A stretch of DNA of 64,000 bases, from positions 62,001 to 126,000 of the forward strand of contig NZ_JACESV010000001.1 of NCBI RefSeq assembly GCF_013911645.1, given 5' to 3'. The position numbers were made by a program, and so were the translations under genes. Each line of letters starts with the position of its first letter. Position 1 is the stretch's first letter. Origin of the DNA: Allomuricauda sp. Its GTDB lineage: Bacteria > Bacteroidota > Bacteroidia > Flavobacteriales > Flavobacteriaceae. Shown one piece after another: positions 1-8,581 of this stretch. Below the pieces are notes generated by a model. It searched no databases. It worked only from the letters and a program-made list of their open reading frames with translations, and was not told the origin of the DNA.

Positions 1-155
1 TAAAAATATCCCGAAGCGACTTGGCCGGGGTGGCGGGTATTGCAACGGAAAGTCTCATCAGAACTTTATCGGATTTTAAACACGAAGGCCTTATCACCAT
101 AGAAAACAGAAACATTATGGTGCTGGATAAAGAAGCATTGCAGAACGTGAATTGA
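1..155 (+). CDS. Crp/Fnr-family regulator, C-terminal end (partial)
   Basis: The window opens inside a gene read from base 3 and ending with TGA at 153-155. The visible 50 residues (KISRSDLAGVAGIATESLIR..., ending KEALQNVN) look like the winged helix-turn-helix end of a Crp/Fnr regulator: the recognition helix region TESLIRTLSDFKHEGLI followed by a short beta wing. The N-terminal cyclic-nucleotide-type domain lies outside the window. It sits directly upstream of a block of stress genes, so it is a plausible activator of them under oxygen limitation or stress; that role is inferred from position only. Confidence 0.75.
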   Translation, partial: KISRSDLAGVAGIATESLIRTLSDFKHEGLITIENRNIMVLDKEALQNVN

Positions 156-242
156 AAAATATGCGTCATAAATGGCTTAAGTGATATTTATCATTCCTTT
201 TTTTTCTACGAATGATAAACTTGTGCCCATAATTTATGACAC

Positions 243-1079
243 ATGAAAAATGTTCTTGTTCCGACAGATTTTTCCGAGAACTCCATTCAGGCATTAAAGT
301 ATGCCCAAGTGCTGTTCAGTTCCATGGAGTGCAATTTTTATTTGCTTTATGTCGGTACGCTGTTGGATACAAAAATAGATGCAGAGTCCTTTCAAGAATC
401 TGAAGGGGCACCCACAGAAAACACAAAGAAAAAATTATTGGACCTGGTTAAGGAATGCAGGAAGCATAGCACTGAGGCAAACCACTTTTTTTTTGCATTG
501 CATGAGTACGGTTTTTTTACTTCTACCATAAAAAAATATATAGCGGAACAAAACATTGACCTGATTGTAATGGGAACCAGGGGAGCTTCGGGAATTAAAG
601 AGAAAATACTGGGAAGCAATGCTGGTGATGTTATTACCAAAGTACAATGCAACACCCTTGTTGTTCCTGCCCAAGTTAAACTGTCCAAACCCAGGGAAAT
701 AGCTTTTCCCACAGATTTTAATATTTTTTATTCCCTACGTATTTTACACCCAATGGAAGAAATGGTGGAATTGGGAAAATCCAAGCTTCGGGTCATGAAT
801 GCGTTAAAGGAAGGGGACAGTCTAAATAAAGAGCAAGAGAAGAATAAGGAGCACCTTTTGGATTTTCTAGAGGATACATTACCTGAAGCGTACAGTATGC
901 ATACCATTACAAACCAAAAGGTTAAGCCGGCCATACAGTGTTTTATGGAGAGCCGTGAGATCGATATGATCGTGATGGTGGCCAAAAATCTAAACTTTAT
1001 CCAGCAAATCCTCTTTGATTCCATTGTGGAGCAAATAAGTTTCCATACAAAAGTTCCATTCTTCGTGATCCACGAATAA
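243..1079 (+). CDS. Universal stress protein (two-domain UspA), copy 1
   Basis: This 278-residue protein has two tandem Usp domains. The first starts at MKNVLVPTDFSENS and carries a full nucleotide-binding signature, GTRGASG followed by nine residues after the second glycine and then GS (about residues 112-128), so it probably binds ATP. The second domain lacks a clear glycine signature and is degenerate. It is the first of four consecutive Usp genes on the same strand. Usp proteins are cytoplasmic dimers induced under starvation, oxygen limitation and other stresses; their exact molecular role is often unknown. The start is fixed by the conserved first beta strand beginning at the ATG. Confidence 0.92.
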   Translation: MKNVLVPTDFSENSIQALKYAQVLFSSMECNFYLLYVGTLLDTKIDAESFQESEGAPTENTKKKLLDLVKECRKHSTEANHFFFALHEYGFFTSTIKKYIAEQNIDLIVMGTRGASGIKEKILGSNAGDVITKVQCNTLVVPAQVKLSKPREIAFPTDFNIFYSLRILHPMEEMVELGKSKLRVMNALKEGDSLNKEQEKNKEHLLDFLEDTLPEAYSMHTITNQKVKPAIQCFMESREIDMIVMVAKNLNFIQQILFDSIVEQISFHTKVPFFVIHE

Positions 1080-1230
1080 GCACTGTTTTTAACTGTTCTT
1101 GAATTCCTTGGGGAGTTAAGAACCTATTTTATAGCTTTAAAATGGTGTGGGTATGTGATGTAAATCATAGTATTTGACCAACACCATAATTAGCTTTGTT
1201 AACAGCAGTAGGTTTTTAAATAATGGAATT

Positions 1231-2073
1231 ATGATCAAAGTAGTATTGCCCACCGATTTTTCCGAAAATGCATTCCATGCCATTTCACACGCGGTGAAAT
1301 TATTGGAGAATTCCACCTGTACATTTTATTTGGTACATACTTATACCCCGGCCATTTATAGGGTTGACTATACACTGGGTAGTCCTGGGCAATTGGGCCT
1401 GCCCGATGATGAAAGATATAGGGCAGAGGAAGCCTTGGAAAACACCAGAGAGAGAATCCAGGCCCAGTTCAATGTATCAAAACATACTTTTGTTACCCAT
1501 ACGGCCTTTAATTCGTTGACGGACGAGATTACATCTATTTCCCAAAAAGAAAGTATAGATTTTATTGTGATGGGGACACAAGGGGCAACTGGCGCCAAGG
1601 AAATTCTTTTTGGATCGAACACGGTACATGTAATCCAAAAATCGGACATTCCAATTTTGGCCGTTCCTTCTAGTTTTGAATATGAAACCCCACGTAATAT
1701 TCTGTTCCCCACCGACTATGAAGTGGATTATAAAAAAGTCAATCTGGATTTTCTGCTCAAATTTTCAAGACTATGGCACTCCAAACTGCACATAATGCAC
1801 GTAACTGCTCCAGAAGGGCTTAATATTGATCAGACAGACCATAAAACCTATCTGCAAGGTAAATTACTGGAACATAACCATAAGTTTTACGATTTACCGG
1901 ACCAAGAATTGATAGCGGCCATTAATGGGTTTCAACAAGAAACCCCGGTGGAAATGCTCGCTATGGTAAAAAACAAACATACGTTCTTGGAACGCCTGTT
2001 TGTAGAACCGATAATCAAAAATATAGGTTTTCACAGCAAGGTTCCTTTTTTAGTACTTCCCATCAACCCATAA
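1231..2073 (+). CDS. Universal stress protein (two-domain UspA), copy 2
   Basis: A two-domain Usp protein of 280 residues when started at the ATG at 1231 (MIKVVLPTDFSENAF). An upstream in-frame TTG at 1174 would add 19 residues that do not belong to the fold, so the ATG is preferred. The first domain has the ATP-binding signature GTQGATG...GSNT, and the second domain is degenerate. The gap to the preceding Usp gene is about 150 bases and may hold its own promoter; the next Usp gene follows after 15 bases, so those two are probably co-transcribed. Confidence 0.9.
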   Translation: MIKVVLPTDFSENAFHAISHAVKLLENSTCTFYLVHTYTPAIYRVDYTLGSPGQLGLPDDERYRAEEALENTRERIQAQFNVSKHTFVTHTAFNSLTDEITSISQKESIDFIVMGTQGATGAKEILFGSNTVHVIQKSDIPILAVPSSFEYETPRNILFPTDYEVDYKKVNLDFLLKFSRLWHSKLHIMHVTAPEGLNIDQTDHKTYLQGKLLEHNHKFYDLPDQELIAAINGFQQETPVEMLAMVKNKHTFLERLFVEPIIKNIGFHSKVPFLVLPINP

Positions 2074-2088
2074 GTAAAAAACAAAGCC

Positions 2089-2898
2089 ATGTTACAGATT
2101 TTAGTGTCCACCGATTTTTCCAACAATTCCTATAATGCATTGTATTATGCAGCACAGTTGTTCAAGGGCGAGGAATGCATATTTCATATTGTAAATGTGT
2201 GCAGTAGCGAGAATGATCCAGATATGGAAAAAGCGAAACTGGATTCAAGCCAAGGGTTGGACGCCTTGGTACACCGTTTGGTCCGAGATGTGGGAGAGAA
2301 CAAAGAACACAGCTTTAAAAAAGTTTCCCTTTGCTCCGATATGACCAAGGGAGTTGCTGAATATGCCAAAGCGAACAAGGTGGACCTTACCGTAATCGGA
2401 AATAAAGGAAAGGAAGAGATAAAACATATATTGTTCGGAAACAATGCCATGCAACTGGTAAGGGAGATAACCAGTTGTCCCGTGTTGATCGTTCCTTTGG
2501 AGATTGATTTTAAAAAAGTCGATAAAATCGCATTTACATCCAATTACGCGAGACCAATTGCGGAAAAGAACATTAAAACCCTCCAATTTTTTAGTGGTTT
2601 AACAAATAGTGCAATTGTCCCCATGGTGATTGAGGAAAATAAAGATAATCGGACGGCCAAGAAAAATAAGACCGATTTCCTCAGTGCCATTTCCAAGAAC
2701 AGTTCCAAAGAGGTTGCTTTACCCGTATTTGATGGTAAGGCGAACACCATTTTGGAATTCGTGGATCTCTGGGGTATAGATATACTCTGTATGGTGTATT
2801 ACCCACATCACTTTTTCTTGGAGTTTATTGGAAAAGGCATCATAAAAGAGCTCAATACAAAATTGAAGGTACCCTTTTTGATTCTGCCGAACAGTTGA
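2089..2898 (+). CDS. Universal stress protein (two-domain UspA), copy 3, degenerate nucleotide site
   Basis: A 269-residue Usp-fold protein beginning MLQILVSTDFSNNS. The usual ATP signature is altered: GNKGKEEIKHILFGNN has N where GS/GT is expected and lacks the third glycine. Nucleotide binding may therefore be lost, and the protein could act as a partner of its neighbours. It is 15 bases behind copy 2 and 58 bases before copy 4. The domain order and length match the other three copies, consistent with local gene duplication followed by divergence. Confidence 0.88.
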   Translation: MLQILVSTDFSNNSYNALYYAAQLFKGEECIFHIVNVCSSENDPDMEKAKLDSSQGLDALVHRLVRDVGENKEHSFKKVSLCSDMTKGVAEYAKANKVDLTVIGNKGKEEIKHILFGNNAMQLVREITSCPVLIVPLEIDFKKVDKIAFTSNYARPIAEKNIKTLQFFSGLTNSAIVPMVIEENKDNRTAKKNKTDFLSAISKNSSKEVALPVFDGKANTILEFVDLWGIDILCMVYYPHHFFLEFIGKGIIKELNTKLKVPFLILPNS

Positions 2899-2956
2899 CC
2901 AAAATCATGGTATAACATTTTGAGGTACTGTAATTTTCGCTAAAACAAAAACCATC

Positions 2957-3808
2957 ATGAACAAGAGAATTTTGTTGCCTACGGACTATTCCAAAAATGC
3001 ATTGAATGCCATTAGGTACGCATTGGAACTATACAGTAATGTGCGATGCGATTTTTATATACTCAATGCCTTTCATATTTCAGGATATACTTTGGACAGT
3101 ATGAGGGTTCCCGAAATAGGGGAACCTTATTATGAAGCGGCAAAAAAAGAATCTGAAGAAGGCATGGAACGATTGATGCAAATCATAAAACTTCATCCTC
3201 AAAACAATAAGCACCAATTCCATACCATTACAACCTTCAACAGCTTAAGCGAGGCCATTAAAATTGTAATCGACAAAAAGGACATCGACATTATTGTAAT
3301 GGGCACCAAAGGGATTACCGAATCCAAAGCCCGCATATTTGGTACCAATACCGTAAATGTGATGGAGCAGGTACGGGAATGCCCCGTTATTGCAGTACCC
3401 AACGATTATATGTTTCAAATACCAAGGGAGATTGTTTTTCCCACGGATTATAAAACCCCTTTTAAGAGAAAGGAAATAGGGGATTTAATAGAGCTAGCCA
3501 AATTGCACGATGCAAAGATCAATGTAGTGCACATAGATAAGGACAAGGATGGAAAACTCAATAGAACAGAAGAGGTGAACAAGGAATTGTTGCAAGAAAT
3601 TTTACAGGGTACAGATTATGAAATGCATTTTTTGCCCGCAGATAAGATCAGTGATGGCATCAATAAGTTTATAGAAGAGAACAATTGCGACATGGTGGCC
3701 TTTTTGAACAAAAAACATTTGTTCTTCGGGAGTATCCTTTCTAATCCCCTTGTAAAAAAGATAGGGTTTGATCCCCAAGTGCCCATTTTGGAACTGAACG
3801 ATAACTAA
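2957..3808 (+). CDS. Universal stress protein (two-domain UspA), copy 4
   Basis: A 283-residue two-domain Usp protein starting MNKRILLPTDYSKNAL. The first domain keeps the nucleotide signature (GTKGITES...GTNT). The second domain begins near residue 157 with PREIVFPTDYKTP, which resembles the first strand and loop, but its C-terminal half carries no glycine signature. It ends the Usp tandem and is followed after 14 bases by the BaeRF-like gene, so these are likely one transcript. Confidence 0.9.
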   Translation: MNKRILLPTDYSKNALNAIRYALELYSNVRCDFYILNAFHISGYTLDSMRVPEIGEPYYEAAKKESEEGMERLMQIIKLHPQNNKHQFHTITTFNSLSEAIKIVIDKKDIDIIVMGTKGITESKARIFGTNTVNVMEQVRECPVIAVPNDYMFQIPREIVFPTDYKTPFKRKEIGDLIELAKLHDAKINVVHIDKDKDGKLNRTEEVNKELLQEILQGTDYEMHFLPADKISDGINKFIEENNCDMVAFLNKKHLFFGSILSNPLVKKIGFDPQVPILELNDN

Positions 3809-3822
3809 AAAAAGATGAGATT

Positions 3823-4251
3823 ATGAAACAAGTAGGAATATGGTTGGACAAACTAGAAGCCAACGGAGTAATATTGGACAATGGAAAGGAAAGTCTTTTT
3901 AACATTCCCTCGGAACTGGAATTTTTTAACCCCAAGGGAGGGTCTCGGTCCAAAACCAGATGGGGCCCGCAAGATGTTATCCAGGATAGCAAATATCTTG
4001 AGCGGGAAAAGCATCAGTTGAAAAATTATTTTGAAGAGATAGCCGAGCAGATTTCCGATGCGGACCAAATAGCCATTTTTGGACCGGCCGAAGCCCCGGA
4101 AAAATTTGTAGAGTCCCTAAAAGACAACCATCCAAAATTGGCCTCGAAGATAAAGACCACCAAAACGGTGGATAGCATGACCAAGAACCAGTTCAAAGCA
4201 TTGGTAAAACAATCTTTTGGAATGGATGACCGGTATCCGGATGCCACTTAA
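3823..4251 (+). CDS. eRF1 domain 3-like (BaeRF-type) protein
   Basis: A 142-residue protein with the features of a small family often called host-attachment-like or BaeRF-like. It has an N-terminal strand naming a probable RNA/ribosome-interaction fold (GIWLDKLEANGVIL), a central GGSRSKTRWGPQD segment, and a C-terminal IFGPAE...DSMTKNQFKALVKQ stretch. Bacterial BaeRF proteins are related to the third domain of release factor eRF1 and are suspected to act at the ribosome, but function is not established. The location behind four Usp genes and before Hsp20 suggests a role in stress. The family assignment rests on recognised motifs, not on a search. Confidence 0.6.
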   Translation: MKQVGIWLDKLEANGVILDNGKESLFNIPSELEFFNPKGGSRSKTRWGPQDVIQDSKYLEREKHQLKNYFEEIAEQISDADQIAIFGPAEAPEKFVESLKDNHPKLASKIKTTKTVDSMTKNQFKALVKQSFGMDDRYPDAT

Positions 4252-4335
4252 CTAGATCATCAATATGATTTAGATCATTTCACAATAACCGACCAAACCT
4301 TACATTCAATAGCAATTTAATAAAGGGCCATAATA

Positions 4336-4740
4336 ATGTTAAGGGAGAGACAAATAGAGCTAATGCACGGAGAACTGCAAAATTGGAAATCCTATTTGCA
4401 GTTTATCGAAGGTGAAATGGCCTTTATCCAAGGGCTGTTGGATTCCTATGTATTTGAGCCATGTACTCCCAAACTCTTCGAGCGTCTGGAAACATTCAAA
4501 GAACATTTCAAGATTTCCAAGAGGAAAAGAAGATCACTATCCGAAACCATTAAGAAACATGAAAATGGACTTGGTGGCATTTTTGAATGTGTAGACGATG
4601 AATGTGATGACCACTACTACCAAAAGCACCAGAACCTCAATAAGAAAGTAACGGATTATATAAAAGCCTACATCAATCTTAAAAAGGAGGTTTATGATTA
4701 TGCAGGGTCTGTGCTCAAAAAAAAGAAACCATCATACTGA
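4336..4740 (+). CDS. Uncharacterised helical protein (paralogue of the gene at 5307-5753)
   Basis: A 134-residue, highly charged, probably all-helical cytosolic protein with no signal peptide. I do not recognise the family. It resembles the 148-residue protein at 5307: both have a helix with WxxxLxF and E..F near the N-terminus, a Leu/Phe-Lys rich middle helix, a segment reading H.NL(N/G)K(K/E)(V/I).DY, and a KKKK-type basic C-terminus. The two genes flank hsp20, so they are likely co-regulated stress proteins. Length and charge suggest coiled-coil oligomers, which is inference. Confidence 0.7.
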   Translation: MLRERQIELMHGELQNWKSYLQFIEGEMAFIQGLLDSYVFEPCTPKLFERLETFKEHFKISKRKRRSLSETIKKHENGLGGIFECVDDECDDHYYQKHQNLNKKVTDYIKAYINLKKEVYDYAGSVLKKKKPSY

Positions 4741-4817
4741 CATGACCGTGTTTTGTAACGTAAAATATAGTACTTGTCGGATTGTCAAATATTCATTAAT
4801 CAGTAAATTAAATAGTT

Positions 4818-5258
4818 ATGTCGCTTGTAAAATTGAACGGAAAGCGATTTCCATGGAACGAGAGATTGATTGATTTCTTCAATCGAGATGCATTTGTGGA
4901 TGATGATTTTTTCAATTTGGAAAAAACCCATCCATCAATGAATGTTAAGGAACACAAAGATGATTTTGAAATTGAATTTGCCGCACCTGGATTTGAAAAA
5001 AAAGATTTCAATATCACTATAAAAGATGATGTATTGGAAGTTTCTGCACAAAAAGAAAAGGAAGAGACCGAAGAGGAAGAAAACTTCACCCGAAGGGAAT
5101 TCAACTACAATGCATTTACGAGAACCTTGCAATTGCCCGCTTCTGTTGATCGATCAAAAGAAGTAAAGGCAGTTTACAAAAATGGTATTCTTAGGCTTAA
5201 AGTCCTTAAAATGGAAGAAGCCAAGGAAGAACAAAAAAAAGTAATAGAGGTAGTGTAA
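4818..5258 (+). CDS. Small heat shock protein Hsp20
   Basis: A 146-residue alpha-crystallin-family chaperone that would bind unfolding proteins without ATP. The crystallin domain runs from about residue 35 (PSMNVKEHKDDFEIEF) to about 130. It includes the APGFEKKDFNITI strands, the FTRTLQLP segment, and the late YKNGILRLKV motif typical of the family. The C-terminus ends VIEVV, resembling the I/V-x-I/V tail that docks neighbouring subunits. A charged EKEEETEEEENF loop sits in the middle. Its neighbours are two related helical genes and the Usp tandem. Confidence 0.93.
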   Translation: MSLVKLNGKRFPWNERLIDFFNRDAFVDDDFFNLEKTHPSMNVKEHKDDFEIEFAAPGFEKKDFNITIKDDVLEVSAQKEKEETEEEENFTRREFNYNAFTRTLQLPASVDRSKEVKAVYKNGILRLKVLKMEEAKEEQKKVIEVV

Positions 5259-5306
5259 CCGGAGTTCGCGGCAGATGAATTTTCATCTGCCGCTCAAAGC
5301 ATTTAA

Positions 5307-5753
5307 ATGATGGAAACAAAATCAAACAAAAGAAAGTTTAGGGAATGGTTTAGTGCGGACGAGCTGCACGAAGAATCAAAAAGGTGGTCCTCTGAATTAA
5401 AATTTGCCCGTGATGAACAAAAATTTCTGAACCAAATGGTGAAGGACTATACATTGGACATTATAGATTCCGATATGTTCAAAAGCGTACAACCTGTAGT
5501 TGAATCCTTGAACAAATTGGAGAAGGACTTGGTGGATCTCTTCAAAAAAGTGCAATTGCACGAGAATCAACTTCAGATTATGGTAGATGAGGTAAACCAA
5601 GAAAAAATGGAGGAGGCCTACTTGGACACGCATAATGATCTGGGCAAGGAGATAGAAGATTACTTTGTAAAATATAGAGACTCCAAAACCAAAATATTCA
5701 ATATCGTATCCAACGTAATCAAGCGCAAAAAGCAAAAAAGATTGTTGAACTAA
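5307..5753 (+). CDS. Uncharacterised helical protein (paralogue of the gene at 4336-4740)
   Basis: A 148-residue charged helical protein with no recognisable domain. It shares size, heptad-like character and scattered identities with the 134-residue protein upstream of hsp20, including THNDLGKEIEDYF against the KHQNLNKKVTDYI of its relative. The C-terminus is strongly basic (IKRKKQKR). The gene follows hsp20 by 49 bases and precedes the dehydrogenase gene by 22 bases, so it probably belongs to the same stress transcript. Function unknown. Confidence 0.7.
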   Translation: MMETKSNKRKFREWFSADELHEESKRWSSELKFARDEQKFLNQMVKDYTLDIIDSDMFKSVQPVVESLNKLEKDLVDLFKKVQLHENQLQIMVDEVNQEKMEEAYLDTHNDLGKEIEDYFVKYRDSKTKIFNIVSNVIKRKKQKRLLN

Positions 5754-5774
5754 GTTTATTTAGAAACAAAGCAT

Positions 5775-6782
5775 ATGAAAGTACTGGTGTATAGCGCCAA
5801 GGATTTTGAGATAAAAGAACTGAAAAAATCCAATGGTAACAAGCATAAGATCAAGTTCGTACCCGATACCCTGAACTCCACAACGGCAGTAATGGCAGCC
5901 GGGTACGATGCCATTTCAATTTTTTCAAACGACGAAGCGTCTTTGGTGGTTCTGGAGATTTTAAAGGAGCTGGGGGTAAAATACATTACCCTAAGATCAA
6001 CGGGCTATAACAATGTCAGTGTTAAGTCCGCCAAACGAATAGGGCTTAAAGTGGCCTATGCACCGGAGTATTCTCCCCACACCATAGCCGAGCATGCGGT
6101 AGGGCTATTGTTGGCACTAAACCGTAAGTTGATTCAGGCCAATGCCCAAGTAAAACAGCACAATTTTTTATTGGATGATTTAGTAGGGTTTGATTTGAAC
6201 GGAAAAACGGTTGGCATTGTGGGAACAGGAAGAATCGGTTCCATTTTGGTGAAAATATTCCATGCTTTCGGATGCAAGGTAGTGGCCAACGATGTGAAGC
6301 GGAACCAATATCTGGAAAATCATTATGATCTGGAGTACCTTCCTTTGGAAGAACTGTGCAGAAGATCGGATGTGATCAGTATAAATGTGCCCTTAAATTA
6401 TGAAACACACCACATTTTTTACGAACCATTGTTCTTGGCAATGAAGCCGGGAGCTTTATTGATCAATACGGCAAGGGGAGGCATCGTAAAAACGGAAGAT
6501 GTTATCAGCGCATTAAAAGATGGCCATCTCGGAGGATATGCCACGGATGTTTATGAACATGAAAGAGGTGTGTTCTTTAGGGATAACAGTAAAACAGGAT
6601 TAAGCGATGCGCTTTTACAAGCATTGATCGCATTGCCCAATGTACTTTTAACGCCCCACCAAGCCTTCGCAACCAAAGAAGCCCTTGAAAGAATCGCGGA
6701 GACCACCATTTATAACCTCGATTGCTGGGAAGAAGGGAAAATCTGTAAAAACGAATTGGGTTACGAAACCATCTCGTTATAA
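5775..6782 (+). CDS. D-2-hydroxyacid dehydrogenase, D-lactate dehydrogenase-like
   Basis: A 335-residue NAD-dependent D-2-hydroxyacid dehydrogenase, probably reducing pyruvate to D-lactate. The Rossmann motif GIVGTGRIGS lies near residue 148, followed by acidic VANDV at the end of the next strand, which favours NADH over NADPH. The catalytic arginine is in NTARGG, the glutamate in DVYEHE, and the histidine in LTPHQAF. The dehydrogenase at the end of a Usp/Hsp20 block suggests fermentative redox balancing under oxygen limitation; that is inference. Its stop overlaps the stop of the convergent cardiolipin synthase gene by six bases. Confidence 0.88.
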   Translation: MKVLVYSAKDFEIKELKKSNGNKHKIKFVPDTLNSTTAVMAAGYDAISIFSNDEASLVVLEILKELGVKYITLRSTGYNNVSVKSAKRIGLKVAYAPEYSPHTIAEHAVGLLLALNRKLIQANAQVKQHNFLLDDLVGFDLNGKTVGIVGTGRIGSILVKIFHAFGCKVVANDVKRNQYLENHYDLEYLPLEELCRRSDVISINVPLNYETHHIFYEPLFLAMKPGALLINTARGGIVKTEDVISALKDGHLGGYATDVYEHERGVFFRDNSKTGLSDALLQALIALPNVLLTPHQAFATKEALERIAETTIYNLDCWEEGKICKNELGYETISL

Positions 6783-8225
6783 CAGAGGGCTCAACAATTT
6801 GGCAAAGCCTTGTGCCAATTTTTTGATCCAAGGTCTCTTTTTGTATTTTTCATAATCTGTTAGGACAGTGGATTTTTCGCAATCCTTTAAAAAATCAGAT
6901 TTCATGCGTTTGCACAGGGCGGGGTCATAAACAAAGACTTGTGCCTCATAATTTTGCTGTAGGCTCCTGTTATCGAGATTTGCCGTGCCAATGCTGGCAA
7001 TCTCATCATCGCACAGCATAACTTTACTGTGCAAAAAACCATCATCGTACAAATATATCTTGATTCCGGCCTTAAGGTACGACTCGTAATAGGCCCTAAC
7101 GCACCAGTCCACAAGTCTAATATCCGTACTGGACGACATTAAAATCCTCACATCGACCCCGCTTAATGCTGCGGTAATAAGAGCTTGTAAAATGGCATGG
7201 TTTGGAATGATGTACGGATTAACGATGTAAAGGTATTTCTCGGCACTATTGATGATGGAAAAAAAGGCCTGCTCCATTACATCAAAATCATCATCAGGGC
7301 CACTGGGAACTATTTGTAGCGAAGTACCTTTTTTGGGAGCCTTGTGCACCTTGAATGCTGCTATATCCACTTTATTTTCACTGGCAAGATACCAATCGCC
7401 CACAAAAACTCTGTTCAAATAATCAACAGCCTCACCTTCAATCCTCAAATGGGTGTCGTGCCATTTGCCCAATGCAGGATCCCCTTTCAGGTACTTATCC
7501 GAAATATTGATACCGCCTGTAAAACCGACCTTATTGTCGATTACAATAATTTTTCTGTGGTTTCGGTAATTCAGCGCGCTAAGGAACCTACCAAATTTAA
7601 AAGGAAGAAATTGGGCAGTTTCCACTCCGATTTGTTTTAGTCTTTTAAGGTATTTTTTACTCAAGGAGTAACTGCCAATCCCATCATACAACAATCGCAC
7701 AGTAACATTTTCAGCTACTTTTCGTTCAAAGACCTCCAATAGCTTATCGGCCAGAATCCCATCTTCAAAAATGTAATATTGTAGGTGAATATGTTCTTTG
7801 GCTTCTTCCAGCGCCTCAAATATACTTTCAAAGGTATTTTTACCATCTTTCAGCAATTCCAGGTCGTTAAGGCACGTAACCGGGCATTTTGAAGTATTGT
7901 TGATCAAGGAAGTTATTTTTTGTTTGTTGGCGGATATTTCTGAATGGCAATGGGCATTTTCCAGTTCATCCAAAGGATTAAACTGATTTTTTAAAGAAAA
8001 CATTTTAATTTTTCTTCTGTTTCTACCGAACAAAATATAGAGGAGAGCGCCGGCCACGGGAATGGTAAAAATGGCCAATAACCAAGCCAAGGTCTTGCTG
8101 GGCCTAACCCCGTTCAAAAGCAGGCTAACAACCATCAAAAGGGCAATTATAATATAAAGTCCTATGAGAATGGGTATGAGCATTAATTGTATTGATTCAT
8201 TAAAATTCATTGACAAGTTAATCAA
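6777..8225 (-). CDS. cls: Cardiolipin synthase (phospholipase D family)
   Basis: A 482-residue membrane enzyme that would join two phosphatidylglycerol molecules into cardiolipin. Two N-terminal membrane helices (about residues 14-38 and 46-66) are followed by two PLD domains, each with an HKD motif: H223-K225-D230 in NHRKIIVID, and H399-K401-D406 in LHSKVMLCD. Both motifs are complete, so the enzyme should be active. The start at 8225 (MINLSMNF) gives a short extension before the first helix; a start at the second Met is also possible. The gene converges on the dehydrogenase gene and diverges from the TldD gene. Confidence 0.92.
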   Translation of the reverse strand: MINLSMNFNESIQLMLIPILIGLYIIIALLMVVSLLLNGVRPSKTLAWLLAIFTIPVAGALLYILFGRNRRKIKMFSLKNQFNPLDELENAHCHSEISANKQKITSLINNTSKCPVTCLNDLELLKDGKNTFESIFEALEEAKEHIHLQYYIFEDGILADKLLEVFERKVAENVTVRLLYDGIGSYSLSKKYLKRLKQIGVETAQFLPFKFGRFLSALNYRNHRKIIVIDNKVGFTGGINISDKYLKGDPALGKWHDTHLRIEGEAVDYLNRVFVGDWYLASENKVDIAAFKVHKAPKKGTSLQIVPSGPDDDFDVMEQAFFSIINSAEKYLYIVNPYIIPNHAILQALITAALSGVDVRILMSSSTDIRLVDWCVRAYYESYLKAGIKIYLYDDGFLHSKVMLCDDEIASIGTANLDNRSLQQNYEAQVFVYDPALCKRMKSDFLKDCEKSTVLTDYEKYKKRPWIKKLAQGFAKLLSPLL

Positions 8226-8581
8226 ACTATTTGGGCGATTGAACGCTTCTTTTTAACTAATGGTTTCAATATTTTGAAACGTCTGAAAGATTGACTGTTA
8301 AATAAAAAGCAATAAAACTGTAACAAATAAGAGGAAAAGGATACCAAAAAGGGATGAAGGTTGCATTTTATTAAAAAAATAACAGTCAACTGTGATATAA
8401 ATAAAAAATGGCAGCGCTTAGATAAGTATTGGAAAATTAAGGTTTCACCTCTTGCATTTTAGGTTAAAATTAACATAAAACTAAAGGAACACTACTTAAT
8501 TTTAAAACCTATGGGTTCGTACAGACCAATTTTAACATATACCCACCTATTTTAACTAAAAGTAAATCAAACAACTAACTT
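8226..8581. other. Intergenic region between cls and the TldD gene
   Basis: This 356-base AT-rich stretch separates divergent genes and must hold both promoters. No open reading frame of note, tRNA or strong hairpin is seen. Short runs such as TTTTAACATA and TTAACATAAAAC are present, but I cannot point with confidence to a pair of promoter boxes. Confidence 0.5.
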
